From positions 1-23,592 of the forward strand of contig URLJ01000028.1 in NCBI GenBank assembly GCA_900548675.1: a stretch of 23,592 nucleotides of DNA. Direction: 5' to 3'. A program made the position numbers and the translations under genes. Shown here one piece after another: positions 15,815 through 23,516 of this stretch. Below the pieces are notes generated by a model. That model worked only from the letters and a program-made list of their open reading frames with translations. It did not search any database and had not been told where the DNA came from. The first letter of the stretch is position 1. Each line of letters starts with the position of its first letter. This DNA comes from an uncultured Mollicutes bacterium. GTDB lineage: Bacteria > Bacillota_I > Bacilli_A > ML615J-28 > CAG-313.

Positions 15815-17218
15815 CTAATCTTTTGGTGGAAGATTTCGATAAGGAAGCCTTATGAATTGTTTTAATAAAAGTTTTGGATTAAGAGGGATAAAAGGATATA
15901 AATAAGGAATGGAGAAACTCTTTAGTGTAGACAAATATATAATAAGGAATAGGACTCCTCCTACTAAACCATAAATACCAAAAAAGTATATCAATATTAT
16001 CAACATTATTTTTACTATTTTATTAGCCAAAGATAATTCATAACTAGGCGTTATGTATGATCCTATTGCGGAAATAGCTCCTATTAAGACGATACTTTTT
16101 GTAAATAATCCTAATTCTATGGCGATATCACCGATAATAACTCCCGCAATCAATCCCATGGAGGTTGCTAGAGAACTTGGTGTATGAATAGATGCCATTC
16201 GTAATAATTCTATTCCGACTTCAGCGGTTAGTATTTGTAGTAAAACTAACCCCATATTATTTGATGTTTCCATAATTGGATCAAAAACTTCTGGTAAATC
16301 GATACCGCTTTTCACCAATGCATACCATAAAGGCATTAAAAGAAATGATAGTATTATACCAATAAAACGTAATAATCTTAAGTAAGATCCACAAATTGGT
16401 GTTTGTCTATATTCTTCGGCATGTTGCATATGATCAAATATTGTAATAGGACCTAATATTGCCGAAGGTGAAGTATCTACAATGATGCCAAACATACCTT
16501 GATATAAATGGGCTGCAAAAGTGTCAGGACGTTCTGTATACCGAACCAAAGGGTATGGTGAATACTTTTGACCAATAATTAATTCTTCAAGAGCTTTATC
16601 ACTCATTGTCAATTCATGAATTTTGACTTTTTCAAGTCTTTTTTGAACTTCATTTAAAGCTTTTTTATTAACATATCCTTCTATATAAATTAAAGCGACA
16701 TCAGTTCTACTATAATCACCAATTTTGTACATTACACTACGGAGTCTACCAGTTCGAACTCTTCTTCTTATTAAAGCCATGTTAGTAGCAATACTTTCTG
16801 TAAAACCATCTCTACTACCTCTAACAACTTTTTCACTATCTGGTTCGCCAATTTCACGACCAGGATAATGTCTTAAATCACAGATTATCACTTCATCGGC
16901 TCCATCCACCACAAAAGCTATTAATCCACTTAAAACAGCATCTCTTATTTCTATTAAATCTTTTGTTATTTTAATATTTTGGTTTGCAAAATGATGAATT
17001 ATTACCCTAAAATAAGATTGGTCTTTATCATATGCAGTTATTTCTTCGGTTTCAATAAAGCCTAACATTAATTGTACAATATCAGATGAATTAGTTAAAA
17101 AGTTATCAAAGTATAAATAATTTATTTTATTACGGAAAGTAATTTTTCGGCATGTTATGTCAAAAACTTGACCATATCCTAATAAATGGTCAAGTTCTTT
17201 TCTTTTTTCTTCAGTCAT
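15815..17218 (-). CDS. spoVAF: Stage V sporulation protein AF (GerA-family spore membrane protein)
   Basis: This 467-residue spore inner-membrane protein is related to the A subunits of germinant receptors. The soluble N-terminal half has GerA-type features (VVRGSRDGFTESIATNMALIRRRVR, around 130-154) and KYSPYPLVRYTERPD. About five membrane segments follow from around residue 280, with the TPSSLATSMGLIAGVIIGDIAIELGL stretch typical of the family. ATG at 17218 is chosen because AAAGGATG lies upstream; the longer version (17263) would overlap spoVAE by 41 bases without a ribosome-binding site. It is the last gene of the spoVA run, starting 4 bases after the spoVAE stop. In Bacillus, SpoVAF supports germination. 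Confidence 0.9.
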   Translation of the reverse strand: MTEEKRKELDHLLGYGQVFDITCRKITFRNKINYLYFDNFLTNSSDIVQLMLGFIETEEITAYDKDQSYFRVIIHHFANQNIKITKDLIEIRDAVLSGLIAFVVDGADEVIICDLRHYPGREIGEPDSEKVVRGSRDGFTESIATNMALIRRRVRTGRLRSVMYKIGDYSRTDVALIYIEGYVNKKALNEVQKRLEKVKIHELTMSDKALEELIIGQKYSPYPLVRYTERPDTFAAHLYQGMFGIIVDTSPSAILGPITIFDHMQHAEEYRQTPICGSYLRLLRFIGIILSFLLMPLWYALVKSGIDLPEVFDPIMETSNNMGLVLLQILTAEVGIELLRMASIHTPSSLATSMGLIAGVIIGDIAIELGLFTKSIVLIGAISAIGSYITPSYELSLANKIVKIMLIILIYFFGIYGLVGGVLFLIIYLSTLKSFSIPYLYPFIPLNPKLLLKQFIRLPYRNLPPKD

Positions 17219-17222
17219 ATTA

Positions 17223-17573
17223 TCATCCTTTTGGCTTAAACACCAAAGCAACGAGGAACGCAAACAAAATAGCCGCAGTAATTCCTCCCGATGTTAAATC
17301 AAAAATGCCTAATAAAAGTCCAATATAGCCCTCACTAGCACTTTCCACTAAAGCTGCATGTGTAAGTGAGTGACCAAAACTAGAGATTGGCATTAATGCT
17401 CCACCACCTGCGAAGGCTATTAATTTATCATAAAGCCCAAAACATTCAGCAAGAGATCCTAGTGATACAAAAAATACCGTTATGTGTACGGGTAACCATT
17501 TAGCAAGATCTAATAAAAGTTGTCCAATTAAACATATTAAACCACCAACTAAAGCTGCATATAAATAAATCAT
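17223..17573 (-). CDS. spoVAE: Stage V sporulation protein AE (SpoVAEb)
   Basis: This 116-residue membrane protein of the spore dipicolinic acid channel has three to four hydrophobic segments. It shares the LYDKLIAFAGGGALMPISSFGHSLTHAAL pattern with SpoVAC, so the two are paralogous subunits. It starts within the spoVAD stop (TAATG, 1-base overlap) and ends 4 bases before spoVAF. In Bacillus and Clostridia the AC-AD-AE trio is the conserved core of SpoVA. Length is normal. Confidence 0.93.
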   Translation of the reverse strand: MIYLYAALVGGLICLIGQLLLDLAKWLPVHITVFFVSLGSLAECFGLYDKLIAFAGGGALMPISSFGHSLTHAALVESASEGYIGLLLGIFDLTSGGITAAILFAFLVALVFKPKG

Positions 17574-18586
17574 TATTCCACCCCCTCAAGAACTATCGCA
17601 TGAGCAATACATGGTATCGTCTCTTTTTGTGCGAGCATGACGGGATTATGTAGGGCACCTGTAGCTAGAACTAATACTTTTTTTAACTTTTTATGGGCCA
17701 GTTCATGACATAAGTATCCATACATTACTAATGCTGCACAAGCACAACCACTTCCACCTGCAAACACTTTTTGTTTTTTCGCATTATAAAGTAGACAGCC
17801 CGCATCAAAATGTCTATTACTTACATCTATTCCCCATTCTTTCAAGATATCTTCAAAAACTATACTACCATATTTTGATAAATCACCAGTTATAACAAGA
17901 TCATATTCATTAGCATTAATGTGAAAATCATCTAAATGCTGTTTAAAAGTCATAGCTGCTGCTGGGGCCATACTTCTTCCCATATCCAGAGGGTCACTTA
18001 CACCAGCATCTATTATTTGACCAATTGTAGCTCTTGTAACCTTAATTTTCGCTTTTTTCTTTTCCTTTGATACAATCCCTGCTCCGGCCCCCGTTGCAGT
18101 AAATGTTATAGAAGTTGGTTTTTGTCCCCCATATTCAGTTGGATATCGAAATTGTCTTTCACTTGTTGCATTGTGAGAACTAGTTGTACAAACGGCTATT
18201 TTACCGAAACCATTATCAATATATACACTGCCATTAATTAAACTAAGGCATGATGTTGAGCAAGCTCCATATAAACCAATACAAGGAGCAGCAAAATCAC
18301 GCATTACATAACTTGTAATCGCTATCTGATTATTCAAATCACCTGACATAATTATACTTATATCGTTTTTTTCATAATCACCTTTTAATAAAGCTAATTC
18401 TATGGCATCTTTCATCAACGTGGCTTCTGCTTTTTCCCAACTATTCTGATTACAATTAAGTTTATCATATCCTGCATCAATGTATTCTCCTAAAGGTCCT
18501 TTCATCTCTAGTGGACCAGATACACAAGCATATGATGTTAAATATACATCATCAAAAACTATGCTGCTTTTACCTCTTTGTTTCAT
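17573..18586 (-). CDS. spoVAD: Stage V sporulation protein AD (dipicolinic acid-binding)
   Basis: This 337-residue soluble protein has the thiolase-like fold known for SpoVAD, which binds dipicolinic acid and helps move it into and out of the spore. The nucleophile-like Cys lies in LYGACSTSCLSL (about 137-148). TSSHNATSERQFRYPTEYG and the GAGAGIVS stretch are also family hallmarks. Length is normal. It overlaps spoVAC and spoVAE by one base each (TAATG), so expression is tightly coupled. Confidence 0.95.
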   Translation of the reverse strand: MKQRGKSSIVFDDVYLTSYACVSGPLEMKGPLGEYIDAGYDKLNCNQNSWEKAEATLMKDAIELALLKGDYEKNDISIIMSGDLNNQIAITSYVMRDFAAPCIGLYGACSTSCLSLINGSVYIDNGFGKIAVCTTSSHNATSERQFRYPTEYGGQKPTSITFTATGAGAGIVSKEKKKAKIKVTRATIGQIIDAGVSDPLDMGRSMAPAAAMTFKQHLDDFHINANEYDLVITGDLSKYGSIVFEDILKEWGIDVSNRHFDAGCLLYNAKKQKVFAGGSGCACAALVMYGYLCHELAHKKLKKVLVLATGALHNPVMLAQKETIPCIAHAIVLEGVE

Positions 18587-19026
18587 TATATCAACCCCAC
18601 TAAATATATGATTGATCCAAACACAAAGGCGCTTACAATTCCTGCAACAATAACTGCTCCAGCTAATTTAAACATATTTGTCATAATTCCTAACACAATG
18701 CCTTCACTCTTACTTTCAAGTGCGGCCGATGTCATAGAATTTGAAAAACCTGTAATGGGAATTATTGAACCCGCTCCTGCAAATTGACCAATTTTATCGT
18801 ATACACCAAGTCCTGTTAAAACAGCTGCTATGAAAACTAATGTTATACTCATCATACTAATGGATGTTGCTTGCTTTAACTTAAATACTTTCATAAACAA
18901 ATCAATTAAACCTTGAGCAATAACAGCGATGATGGCACCTACTAAAAAAGCTTTGATTGCGTTTTTAACAACAGGTCTTTTAATTTTATCTTTTTCTAAT
19001 ACTTTTTTAAAAATCTCTTTTTCCAT
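18586..19026 (-). CDS. spoVAC: Stage V sporulation protein AC (mechanosensitive DPA-channel subunit)
   Basis: This 146-residue membrane protein has about four hydrophobic segments. GLGVYDKIGQFAGAGSIIPITGFSNSMTSAAL is the SpoVAC/AE signature. In Bacillus, SpoVAC behaves as a mechanosensitive channel for dipicolinic acid release. ATG at 19026 is preceded by GGTGAT. It starts 56 bp after sigF, with a possible forespore promoter in the gap. Neither spoVAA nor spoVAB is present; the same minimal set occurs in Clostridia. Confidence 0.93.
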   Translation of the reverse strand: MEKEIFKKVLEKDKIKRPVVKNAIKAFLVGAIIAVIAQGLIDLFMKVFKLKQATSISMMSITLVFIAAVLTGLGVYDKIGQFAGAGSIIPITGFSNSMTSAALESKSEGIVLGIMTNMFKLAGAVIVAGIVSAFVFGSIIYLVGLI

Positions 19027-19044
19027 TATTTAATCACCAAATGT

Positions 19045-19073
19045 ATTATTTACCATTTTGGTATTAAGCATAC
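19045..19073 (-). promoter_or_regulatory. Possible sigma-F/sigma-G-type promoter of the spoVA genes
   Basis: On the minus strand GTATG (19069-19073) is followed after 14 bases by GGTAAATAAT (19045-19054), loosely like forespore promoters (GYATA, then GGNNAN3T). The same gap holds an inverted repeat, ACCAAAATG with CATTTGGT. The match is imperfect and could be chance in AT-rich DNA. Confidence 0.25.
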
Positions 19074-19082
19074 ATTATGATG

Positions 19083-19550
19083 TTATTTTTTAAGTTTTAA
19101 CAAGATTTTTTTTAATTTTCTAGAAATAGTTGATTGATTAATTTTCAATTCTTCAGCGATACTTTTTTGTGACATATGATATACTATTCGCATTTGGTAT
19201 AACTTTAATTCTTCCTCATCTAGATCTGGTATTATTTCAATATGAGTTAAGGTTTTATCAGGAATATTATCGACTTCCTCATCGGTTAAAAAACAAACTT
19301 TAGTCCGTAATTCTTTTTTTATATTTCCTAATATAAAAGGTACCGCATAAGTAGAAAATTTCACTCCTCTATTTAAATCAAAAGATCGTGCAGCGGCAAA
19401 CAACCCCATCATACCTACTTGAACTAAATCTTCACGGTCAAAAGCGCTAACCTTAAAACGATTTACAATATGATAAACTAGCCCCAAGTTTTCTTTAATT
19501 ACATATTCATAATTTTCGTATTCGTAAGTGGAGATTTTAAAGCTGTTCAT
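19083..19550 (-). CDS. sigF: Sporulation sigma factor F, short form lacking region 3
   Basis: This 155-residue RNA polymerase sigma factor is the forespore regulator; the family norm is about 250. Region 2 is complete (about 20-83: ENLGLVYHIVNRF, DREDLVQVGMMGLFAAARSFD, VKFSTYAVPFILGNIKKEL). Region 4 (109-155: DLDEEELKLYQMRIVYHMSQKSIAEELKINQSTISRKLKK) aligns without gaps to sigma-F. The roughly 100 residues of region 3 and its linkers are replaced by about 25 residues (84-108). The frame is continuous, with no stop or shift. The gene overlaps spoIIAB by 14 bases. Position between spoIIAB and spoVAC, plus the region-2 sequence, identifies it as sigF rather than an unrelated short sigma factor. 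Confidence 0.88.
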   Translation of the reverse strand: MNSFKISTYEYENYEYVIKENLGLVYHIVNRFKVSAFDREDLVQVGMMGLFAAARSFDLNRGVKFSTYAVPFILGNIKKELRTKVCFLTDEEVDNIPDKTLTHIEIIPDLDEEELKLYQMRIVYHMSQKSIAEELKINQSTISRKLKKILLKLKK

Positions 19551-19965
19551 AATACTTTTTAATCATTTTCACACTCGTTCCTTGGTTAACGGTAGATGAC
19601 ACTATTAACTGATCAGTAAATACTTCCATAATAGTGAAGCCTAATCCCGCGCGCTCTTCATCTATTTTCGTTGAATAAAGCGGTTCTTTGGCTTTAGAGA
19701 TATCTTCTATACCTATTCCCATATCAATTACTTCCATTGTAACCGTTTCATCATCATATGACATTTTCAATTCAACTATTTTTGATTCATCCGAACCATA
19801 TCCATGTACTATCGCGTTAGTTACGGCTTCAGATATAGCCGTTTTTATTTCATTTATAAAGCCAACATCTACTTTTAAATTTACTAAAAAACTAGCGGCA
19901 ACTCCTCGTGCAAATATTACATTTTCATTTTTAGCTAAAAACTTAACACTCATTAAATTGTTCAT
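19537..19965 (-). CDS. spoIIAB: Anti-sigma-F factor / serine kinase SpoIIAB
   Basis: This 142-residue GHKL-fold ATPase binds sigma-F and blocks it, and inactivates SpoIIAA by phosphorylation. The N box is EAVTNAIVHGY (46-56, with Glu46 and Asn50), G1 is DMGIGIED (81-88), and the lid and G2 are ERAGLGFTIMEVF (104-116). Arg20 (NVIFAR) is the residue known from Bacillus to touch both sigma-F and SpoIIAA, and it is kept. GGAGGTAGT precedes the ATG, and the start overlaps the spoIIAA stop (ATGA). All features needed for an active kinase are present, in contrast to the shortened sigma-F beside it. Confidence 0.95.
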   Translation of the reverse strand: MNNLMSVKFLAKNENVIFARGVAASFLVNLKVDVGFINEIKTAISEAVTNAIVHGYGSDESKIVELKMSYDDETVTMEVIDMGIGIEDISKAKEPLYSTKIDEERAGLGFTIMEVFTDQLIVSSTVNQGTSVKMIKKYYEQL

Positions 19966-20312
19966 ACTACCTCCAAAACACTTTGTGCTTCATCTTCTGT
20001 TGAAGCTACTAAACAGATTTTTTTCAAACCTGAAAGCATAAATATCCTTTCAATCATTTCGTTCATTGAACATACTACAACTTTTCCCCGCCGTTCTTTT
20101 AATTGGCTATATCTCCCTATTATAAACCCTATTCCACTACTATCCATAAAAGGGACTTCTTCTAAATTAATAATTATGTGTCTAATGTAATATTTATTTA
20201 AGACCTCCGTAACGCGGTATTTTAAACCTTCTACACTAGCTTGATCCAATTCGCCTCTTAGACGAATGAACAAAATATTCCGTTTTATCGCCATTTGTAA
20301 ACTTAAACTCAT
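19962..20312 (-). CDS. spoIIAA: Anti-anti-sigma factor SpoIIAA
   Basis: This 116-residue STAS-domain protein releases sigma-F from SpoIIAB when dephosphorylated. Phospho-acceptor Ser58 lies in FMDSSGIGFIIGRY, at the same position as in Bacillus. ATG at 20312 (MSLSLQMAIK) is chosen because GAAGGGGAAG precedes it; the upstream frame to 20384 reaches into the terminator hairpin. It is the first gene of the spoIIA module. No clear sigma-H promoter was recognised in the 52 bases between the terminator and the ribosome-binding site; the best sigma-A-like match (TTAGTT, 17 bases, TAATAT) is weak. Confidence 0.95.
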   Translation of the reverse strand: MSLSLQMAIKRNILFIRLRGELDQASVEGLKYRVTEVLNKYYIRHIIINLEEVPFMDSSGIGFIIGRYSQLKERRGKVVVCSMNEMIERIFMLSGLKKICLVASTEDEAQSVLEVV

Positions 20313-20372
20313 ATCTTCCCCTTCTTTTTTTTCGTTTATATTAATTTTACCATTAATACTAACTAAAAAAAA

Positions 20373-20401
20373 GGGGTTCGACATTTTATGTCATTAACCC
20401 C
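20373..20401 (-). terminator. Terminator or attenuator between dacF and spoIIAA
   Basis: GGGGTT (20373-20378) pairs with AACCCC (20396-20401), with an inner GACA/TGTC stem. On the minus strand it is followed by eight T (20365-20372). It splits dacF from the spoIIA genes. Confidence 0.75.
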
Positions 20402-20490
20402 GATATTTAGTATCTTAAAAACGAATCAAAATACAGCAAATTATGTTTTTTTTCGAAATATTTTATCAAAAAAGAACAAATTTTAAAATA

Positions 20491-21699
20491 TTAGCTGAAA
20501 AATGAAATTATAATTTTCCAAAGAAAATCCCAAAACTCTACTTTCTTATAACTTGCATTTAAGACAAGTTCTATCTCTCCTATTTTCTCATTTTCACTAT
20601 TCATTATTTCAACTTTTCCAATGTTAGTTTCTTTATATGTTTTGAGCGCATCTTCGTTTACAATGGTTTTTAATTTAAAATTTGGTTTACTACTGCCCTT
20701 TTTAACAGTAACGTAAAAATCATCACCGGCTACGAGTTTCAATTCTTGAGGATTAGTCATAATACTTTCTCTTTTTTCTAAAATAGTCCCCTTACCTACC
20801 GCTAAAAAATCCTCATAATTGGAATTACCATAATTAAACATACTGACAACATCTTTTGTTCGTAATGTAGGTGATGAACAACCCATAACAACACCTATTA
20901 GGCGCATTTTATCCTGTTTCATTGTGGCCGTTATACAGTATCCTGCTTTTTCTGTCCATCCTGTTTTTAAACCATCCACACCAGGAACATGTCTTACTAG
21001 CTTATTAGTGTTAACAAGCCAAAAGCGTTTATCGGTATCTTCTCTTACATAATCTTCATACTTACTTGTTAGGCTTAATATTTCTGGATATGTTTTTATT
21101 AAATGTCGGGCCATAAGTGCCATATCATAACTTGAACTAACATGCCCATCGCTTGGTAATCCAGTCGCATTTTTAAAGATGGTATTTTCTAATTTCAACT
21201 CTTTAGCTTTAGCATTCATCGCTCTTACAAACTCTTCTTCACTACCTTTTATTGCTTCAGCAAGTGCGACTGTAGCATCGTTAGCAGAAGCGATAACAAT
21301 ACTTTTTAACAAATCGCTAACTTTCATTTGTTCGCCAACACTTAAAAAAATTTGCGATCCTCCCATCGATGCAGCATATTCTGATGTTGTTATTAATTTA
21401 TCTTTTGTAATTAATTCTTGTTTAAGGGCATCCATAATAATTATGATACTCATAATTTTAGTCATACTAGCAGGAGGTAATGGTGTTTTAGCTTTTTTTT
21501 CATACAAAATATCTCCCGTACTATATGACATAAGAATAGCACTATTACTATTAGGGGTGATATCCATAACATCAGCTTTGGTAATCACTTGCTTTTCTAA
21601 AGAAAATAGTACAATAGTAACTACTAATATCATCAACATTTTAAGTACTAATTTAAATTTAGAATTTAAATTTTTCATTTTTGTTTTATTTTCTATCAT
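20491..21699 (-). CDS. dacF: Serine-type D-alanyl-D-alanine carboxypeptidase (DacF-like PBP5 family)
   Basis: This 402-residue exported penicillin-binding protein trims the terminal D-alanine from peptidoglycan peptides; DacF acts on spore peptidoglycan. A basic N-terminus and hydrophobic segment (about 16-34) form the signal peptide. Active-site motifs are SMTK (78-81, nucleophile Ser78), SAN (138-140) and KTG (245-247). The C-terminal domain ends in a hydrophobic, amphipathic stretch (FWDFLWKIIISFFS) for membrane contact. The start is supported by AGGTGAG upstream. Its place directly before spoIIAA matches the Bacillus dacF position, which is why dacF is chosen over other PBP5 paralogues. 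Two TATAAT elements (21715-21720 and 21743-21748) lie upstream without good -35 boxes. Confidence 0.88.
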   Translation of the reverse strand: MIENKTKMKNLNSKFKLVLKMLMILVVTIVLFSLEKQVITKADVMDITPNSNSAILMSYSTGDILYEKKAKTPLPPASMTKIMSIIIIMDALKQELITKDKLITTSEYAASMGGSQIFLSVGEQMKVSDLLKSIVIASANDATVALAEAIKGSEEEFVRAMNAKAKELKLENTIFKNATGLPSDGHVSSSYDMALMARHLIKTYPEILSLTSKYEDYVREDTDKRFWLVNTNKLVRHVPGVDGLKTGWTEKAGYCITATMKQDKMRLIGVVMGCSSPTLRTKDVVSMFNYGNSNYEDFLAVGKGTILEKRESIMTNPQELKLVAGDDFYVTVKKGSSKPNFKLKTIVNEDALKTYKETNIGKVEIMNSENEKIGEIELVLNASYKKVEFWDFLWKIIISFFS

Positions 21700-21760
21700 T
21701 TTCTCACCTATAGAATTATATGATAAGAAGTTTTTACTTATGATTATAAATGTTTTTAAA

Positions 21761-21867
21761 AAAAAGAGATTTTTTTGAACTGATATCCGTCAAGTAGACA
21801 GTTAATAAAAATAAAATTATTCACTGTTTACTTTGGAGACATCACATCACAAGCTAAATCTCTTTTT
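21761..21867 (-). terminator. Long imperfect hairpin, terminator of the ung operon
   Basis: Outer arms AAAAAGAGATTT (21761-21772) and AAATCTCTTTTT (21856-21867) are perfect over 12 bp. Inner arms around 21791-21808 and 21817-21835 pair with two mismatches and a bulge around an 8-base loop (21809-21816). The middle part pairs weakly. On the minus strand it ends in a T run, so it works as a terminator after ung. It is much longer than a normal terminator. Confidence 0.65.
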
Positions 21868-21871
21868 AATT

Positions 21872-22519
21872 TTATTTTATTTGCCAATCAATTGGCTCAT
21901 CTAAAAAAGCATTTGTTTTAGAGAATGGTCTACTTCCAAAAAAGCCCCGATATGCCGAAAGTGGTGAAGGATGTGGCGAAACAAGAACTAAATGATTAGG
22001 ATTATTGAGATACATTCTTTTGCTCGCTGCAAAACTTCCCCAAAGAATAAAAACTATTTTTCGATTTTGTTCATTTAGCGTTTTTATAACCGCATCCGTA
22101 AAATTTTCCCAACCAATCCCTTGATGACTAAGGGCGTTATGAGCTCGCACAGTTAAAATGCTGTTTAGCAATAAAACACCTTGTTCTTCCCATTTTGTTA
22201 AATCACCATGGTTTGGAACACTGCATCCTAAATCATCGTGAAGTTCTTTATATATATTTTGTAGACTTTTGGGGATTGCTTCTCCTCTATGAACACTAAA
22301 ACTTAACCCCATTGCTTGCCCTGGTTCATGATATGGATCTTGACCAAGAATTACAACTTTTACCTTATCTAATGGTAATAACAATAACGCCCGCATTATT
22401 TCATCTTCTTTGGGATAAATAGTGTAGTGTTCGTATTCATATTTGATATAGTCCATTAGTTTGGGCCAATATGGCTTTTTCATTTCGTCAATCAGTAATT
22501 CTTTCCAGGTACTATACAT
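21872..22519 (-). CDS. ung: Uracil-DNA glycosylase, family 1
   Basis: This 215-residue base-excision repair enzyme removes uracil from DNA. The water-activating loop GQDPYH (59-64, Asp61), LLLN uracil-binding stretch (117-119 region) and leucine-loop HPSPLSAYRGFFGSRPF (183-199) are complete, so it should be active. Length is normal. ATG at 22519 lies within the last codons of the upstream lipid kinase gene (8-base overlap), indicating translational coupling. The two share one promoter. Confidence 0.96.
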   Translation of the reverse strand: MYSTWKELLIDEMKKPYWPKLMDYIKYEYEHYTIYPKEDEIMRALLLLPLDKVKVVILGQDPYHEPGQAMGLSFSVHRGEAIPKSLQNIYKELHDDLGCSVPNHGDLTKWEEQGVLLLNSILTVRAHNALSHQGIGWENFTDAVIKTLNEQNRKIVFILWGSFAASKRMYLNNPNHLVLVSPHPSPLSAYRGFFGSRPFSKTNAFLDEPIDWQIK

Positions 22520-23426
22520 CTTTTTCCTCTTCTTGTTTTATAGGCATTAACATTTTTATCGCTTTATGATGCATTTTTACTTTTACCGAGTCTGTCATCA
22601 TATTTTCGCCATCAATACAAACAGGGAAAGGTTTCTTTCCTTTTATAGTAACCTCTTTTTTCTGATAATAAAATACAATATCTCTAAGTTTAGGATGAGT
22701 AACATGCTCACCTTTCTTATAATATTTAACCATTCTTAAAAAACGTAATGCAGATAAGTGTTTAACGACTACTATATCAAATAATCCATCGTTAACGATA
22801 GCATTAGGCGTACATCTAAATCCACCACCATAGTACTGACCATTACAGCAGGCTATAAGTAGAGATTTATCATCAAAGAGCACTTCATCTTCAGTTTCTA
22901 ATTTAGTGTATCTATTCATCTTAAAAAGGTTTTTACCAAGTGCTATCACATATGCCAAATTAACATTTTTGATATGTTTCTTATATCTTGTACAATCCAT
23001 ATTGGCACCAGCATCGTAACCTATATTCACTTCATTAACAGCGTAATGACCATTCACTTCGATGATATCAATATCAAAGAGTGAACCATCGCGAAGTTTT
23101 TCAAGATCCATAAAATTACAGTCTTTAAAATTTTTTAAATAATCATTACAAGAACCGATAGGAATTACGCTAAAATGAGCTTTAGGATAACCAAAAATCC
23201 CATTTATTACTTCATAACTTGTTCCATCGCCACCACAAGCATAAAAGATAGTATCCTCAGTTAAGTTAGAAGCTATCTTTTTAGCTTGAATGGTTGCATC
23301 CTTATATCCTTTAGTAAAATATAGTTCATAATCTAAACCATCATAAACTGTTTCTATCATTTCTGCAAGTTCTGTACTTTTATCTTTAGGTCCTGCGGCC
23401 GGATTTATTATAAAATAGTGTTTCAT
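22512..23426 (-). CDS. Diacylglycerol kinase family lipid kinase (DgkB/YegS-like)
   Basis: This 304-residue soluble lipid kinase recycles diacylglycerol to phosphatidic acid or phosphorylates a similar lipid. Family features are NPAAGP (8-13), the nucleotide-binding YACGGDGTSYEVINGIFG, and SCNDYLKNF, where the usual motif is GTGNDFAR. The second beta domain has CCNGQYYGGGFRCTPNA. The GTGND to GSCND change is minor and keeps the Asn-Asp pair. The start at 23426 is supported by AGAGG. It is the first gene of the ung operon. Whether it is DgkB itself or a paralogue cannot be told from sequence alone. Confidence 0.85.
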   Translation of the reverse strand: MKHYFIINPAAGPKDKSTELAEMIETVYDGLDYELYFTKGYKDATIQAKKIASNLTEDTIFYACGGDGTSYEVINGIFGYPKAHFSVIPIGSCNDYLKNFKDCNFMDLEKLRDGSLFDIDIIEVNGHYAVNEVNIGYDAGANMDCTRYKKHIKNVNLAYVIALGKNLFKMNRYTKLETEDEVLFDDKSLLIACCNGQYYGGGFRCTPNAIVNDGLFDIVVVKHLSALRFLRMVKYYKKGEHVTHPKLRDIVFYYQKKEVTIKGKKPFPVCIDGENMMTDSVKVKMHHKAIKMLMPIKQEEEKDV

Positions 23427-23457
23427 ATGTATGCCTCTTTATTAATAATACCTATTA

Positions 23458-23486
23458 ATTTTACCAAAAATGTTGTTTTATGTCAA
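23458..23486 (-). promoter_or_regulatory. Sigma-A-type promoter of the lipid kinase-ung operon
   Basis: A perfect TTGACA (23481-23486), 17-base spacer and TAAAAT (23458-23463) on the minus strand, about 30 bases before the start codon. One of the best promoters in the window. Confidence 0.75.
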
Positions 23487-23516
23487 GAATATATTCTTTT
23501 ACTTACTTTTTTACTT

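Noticed and set aside
21179..21778. 199-codon plus-strand frame opposite dacF
   Set aside because: It is antisense to a gene with clear penicillin-binding motifs and has no ribosome-binding site or recognisable domain.
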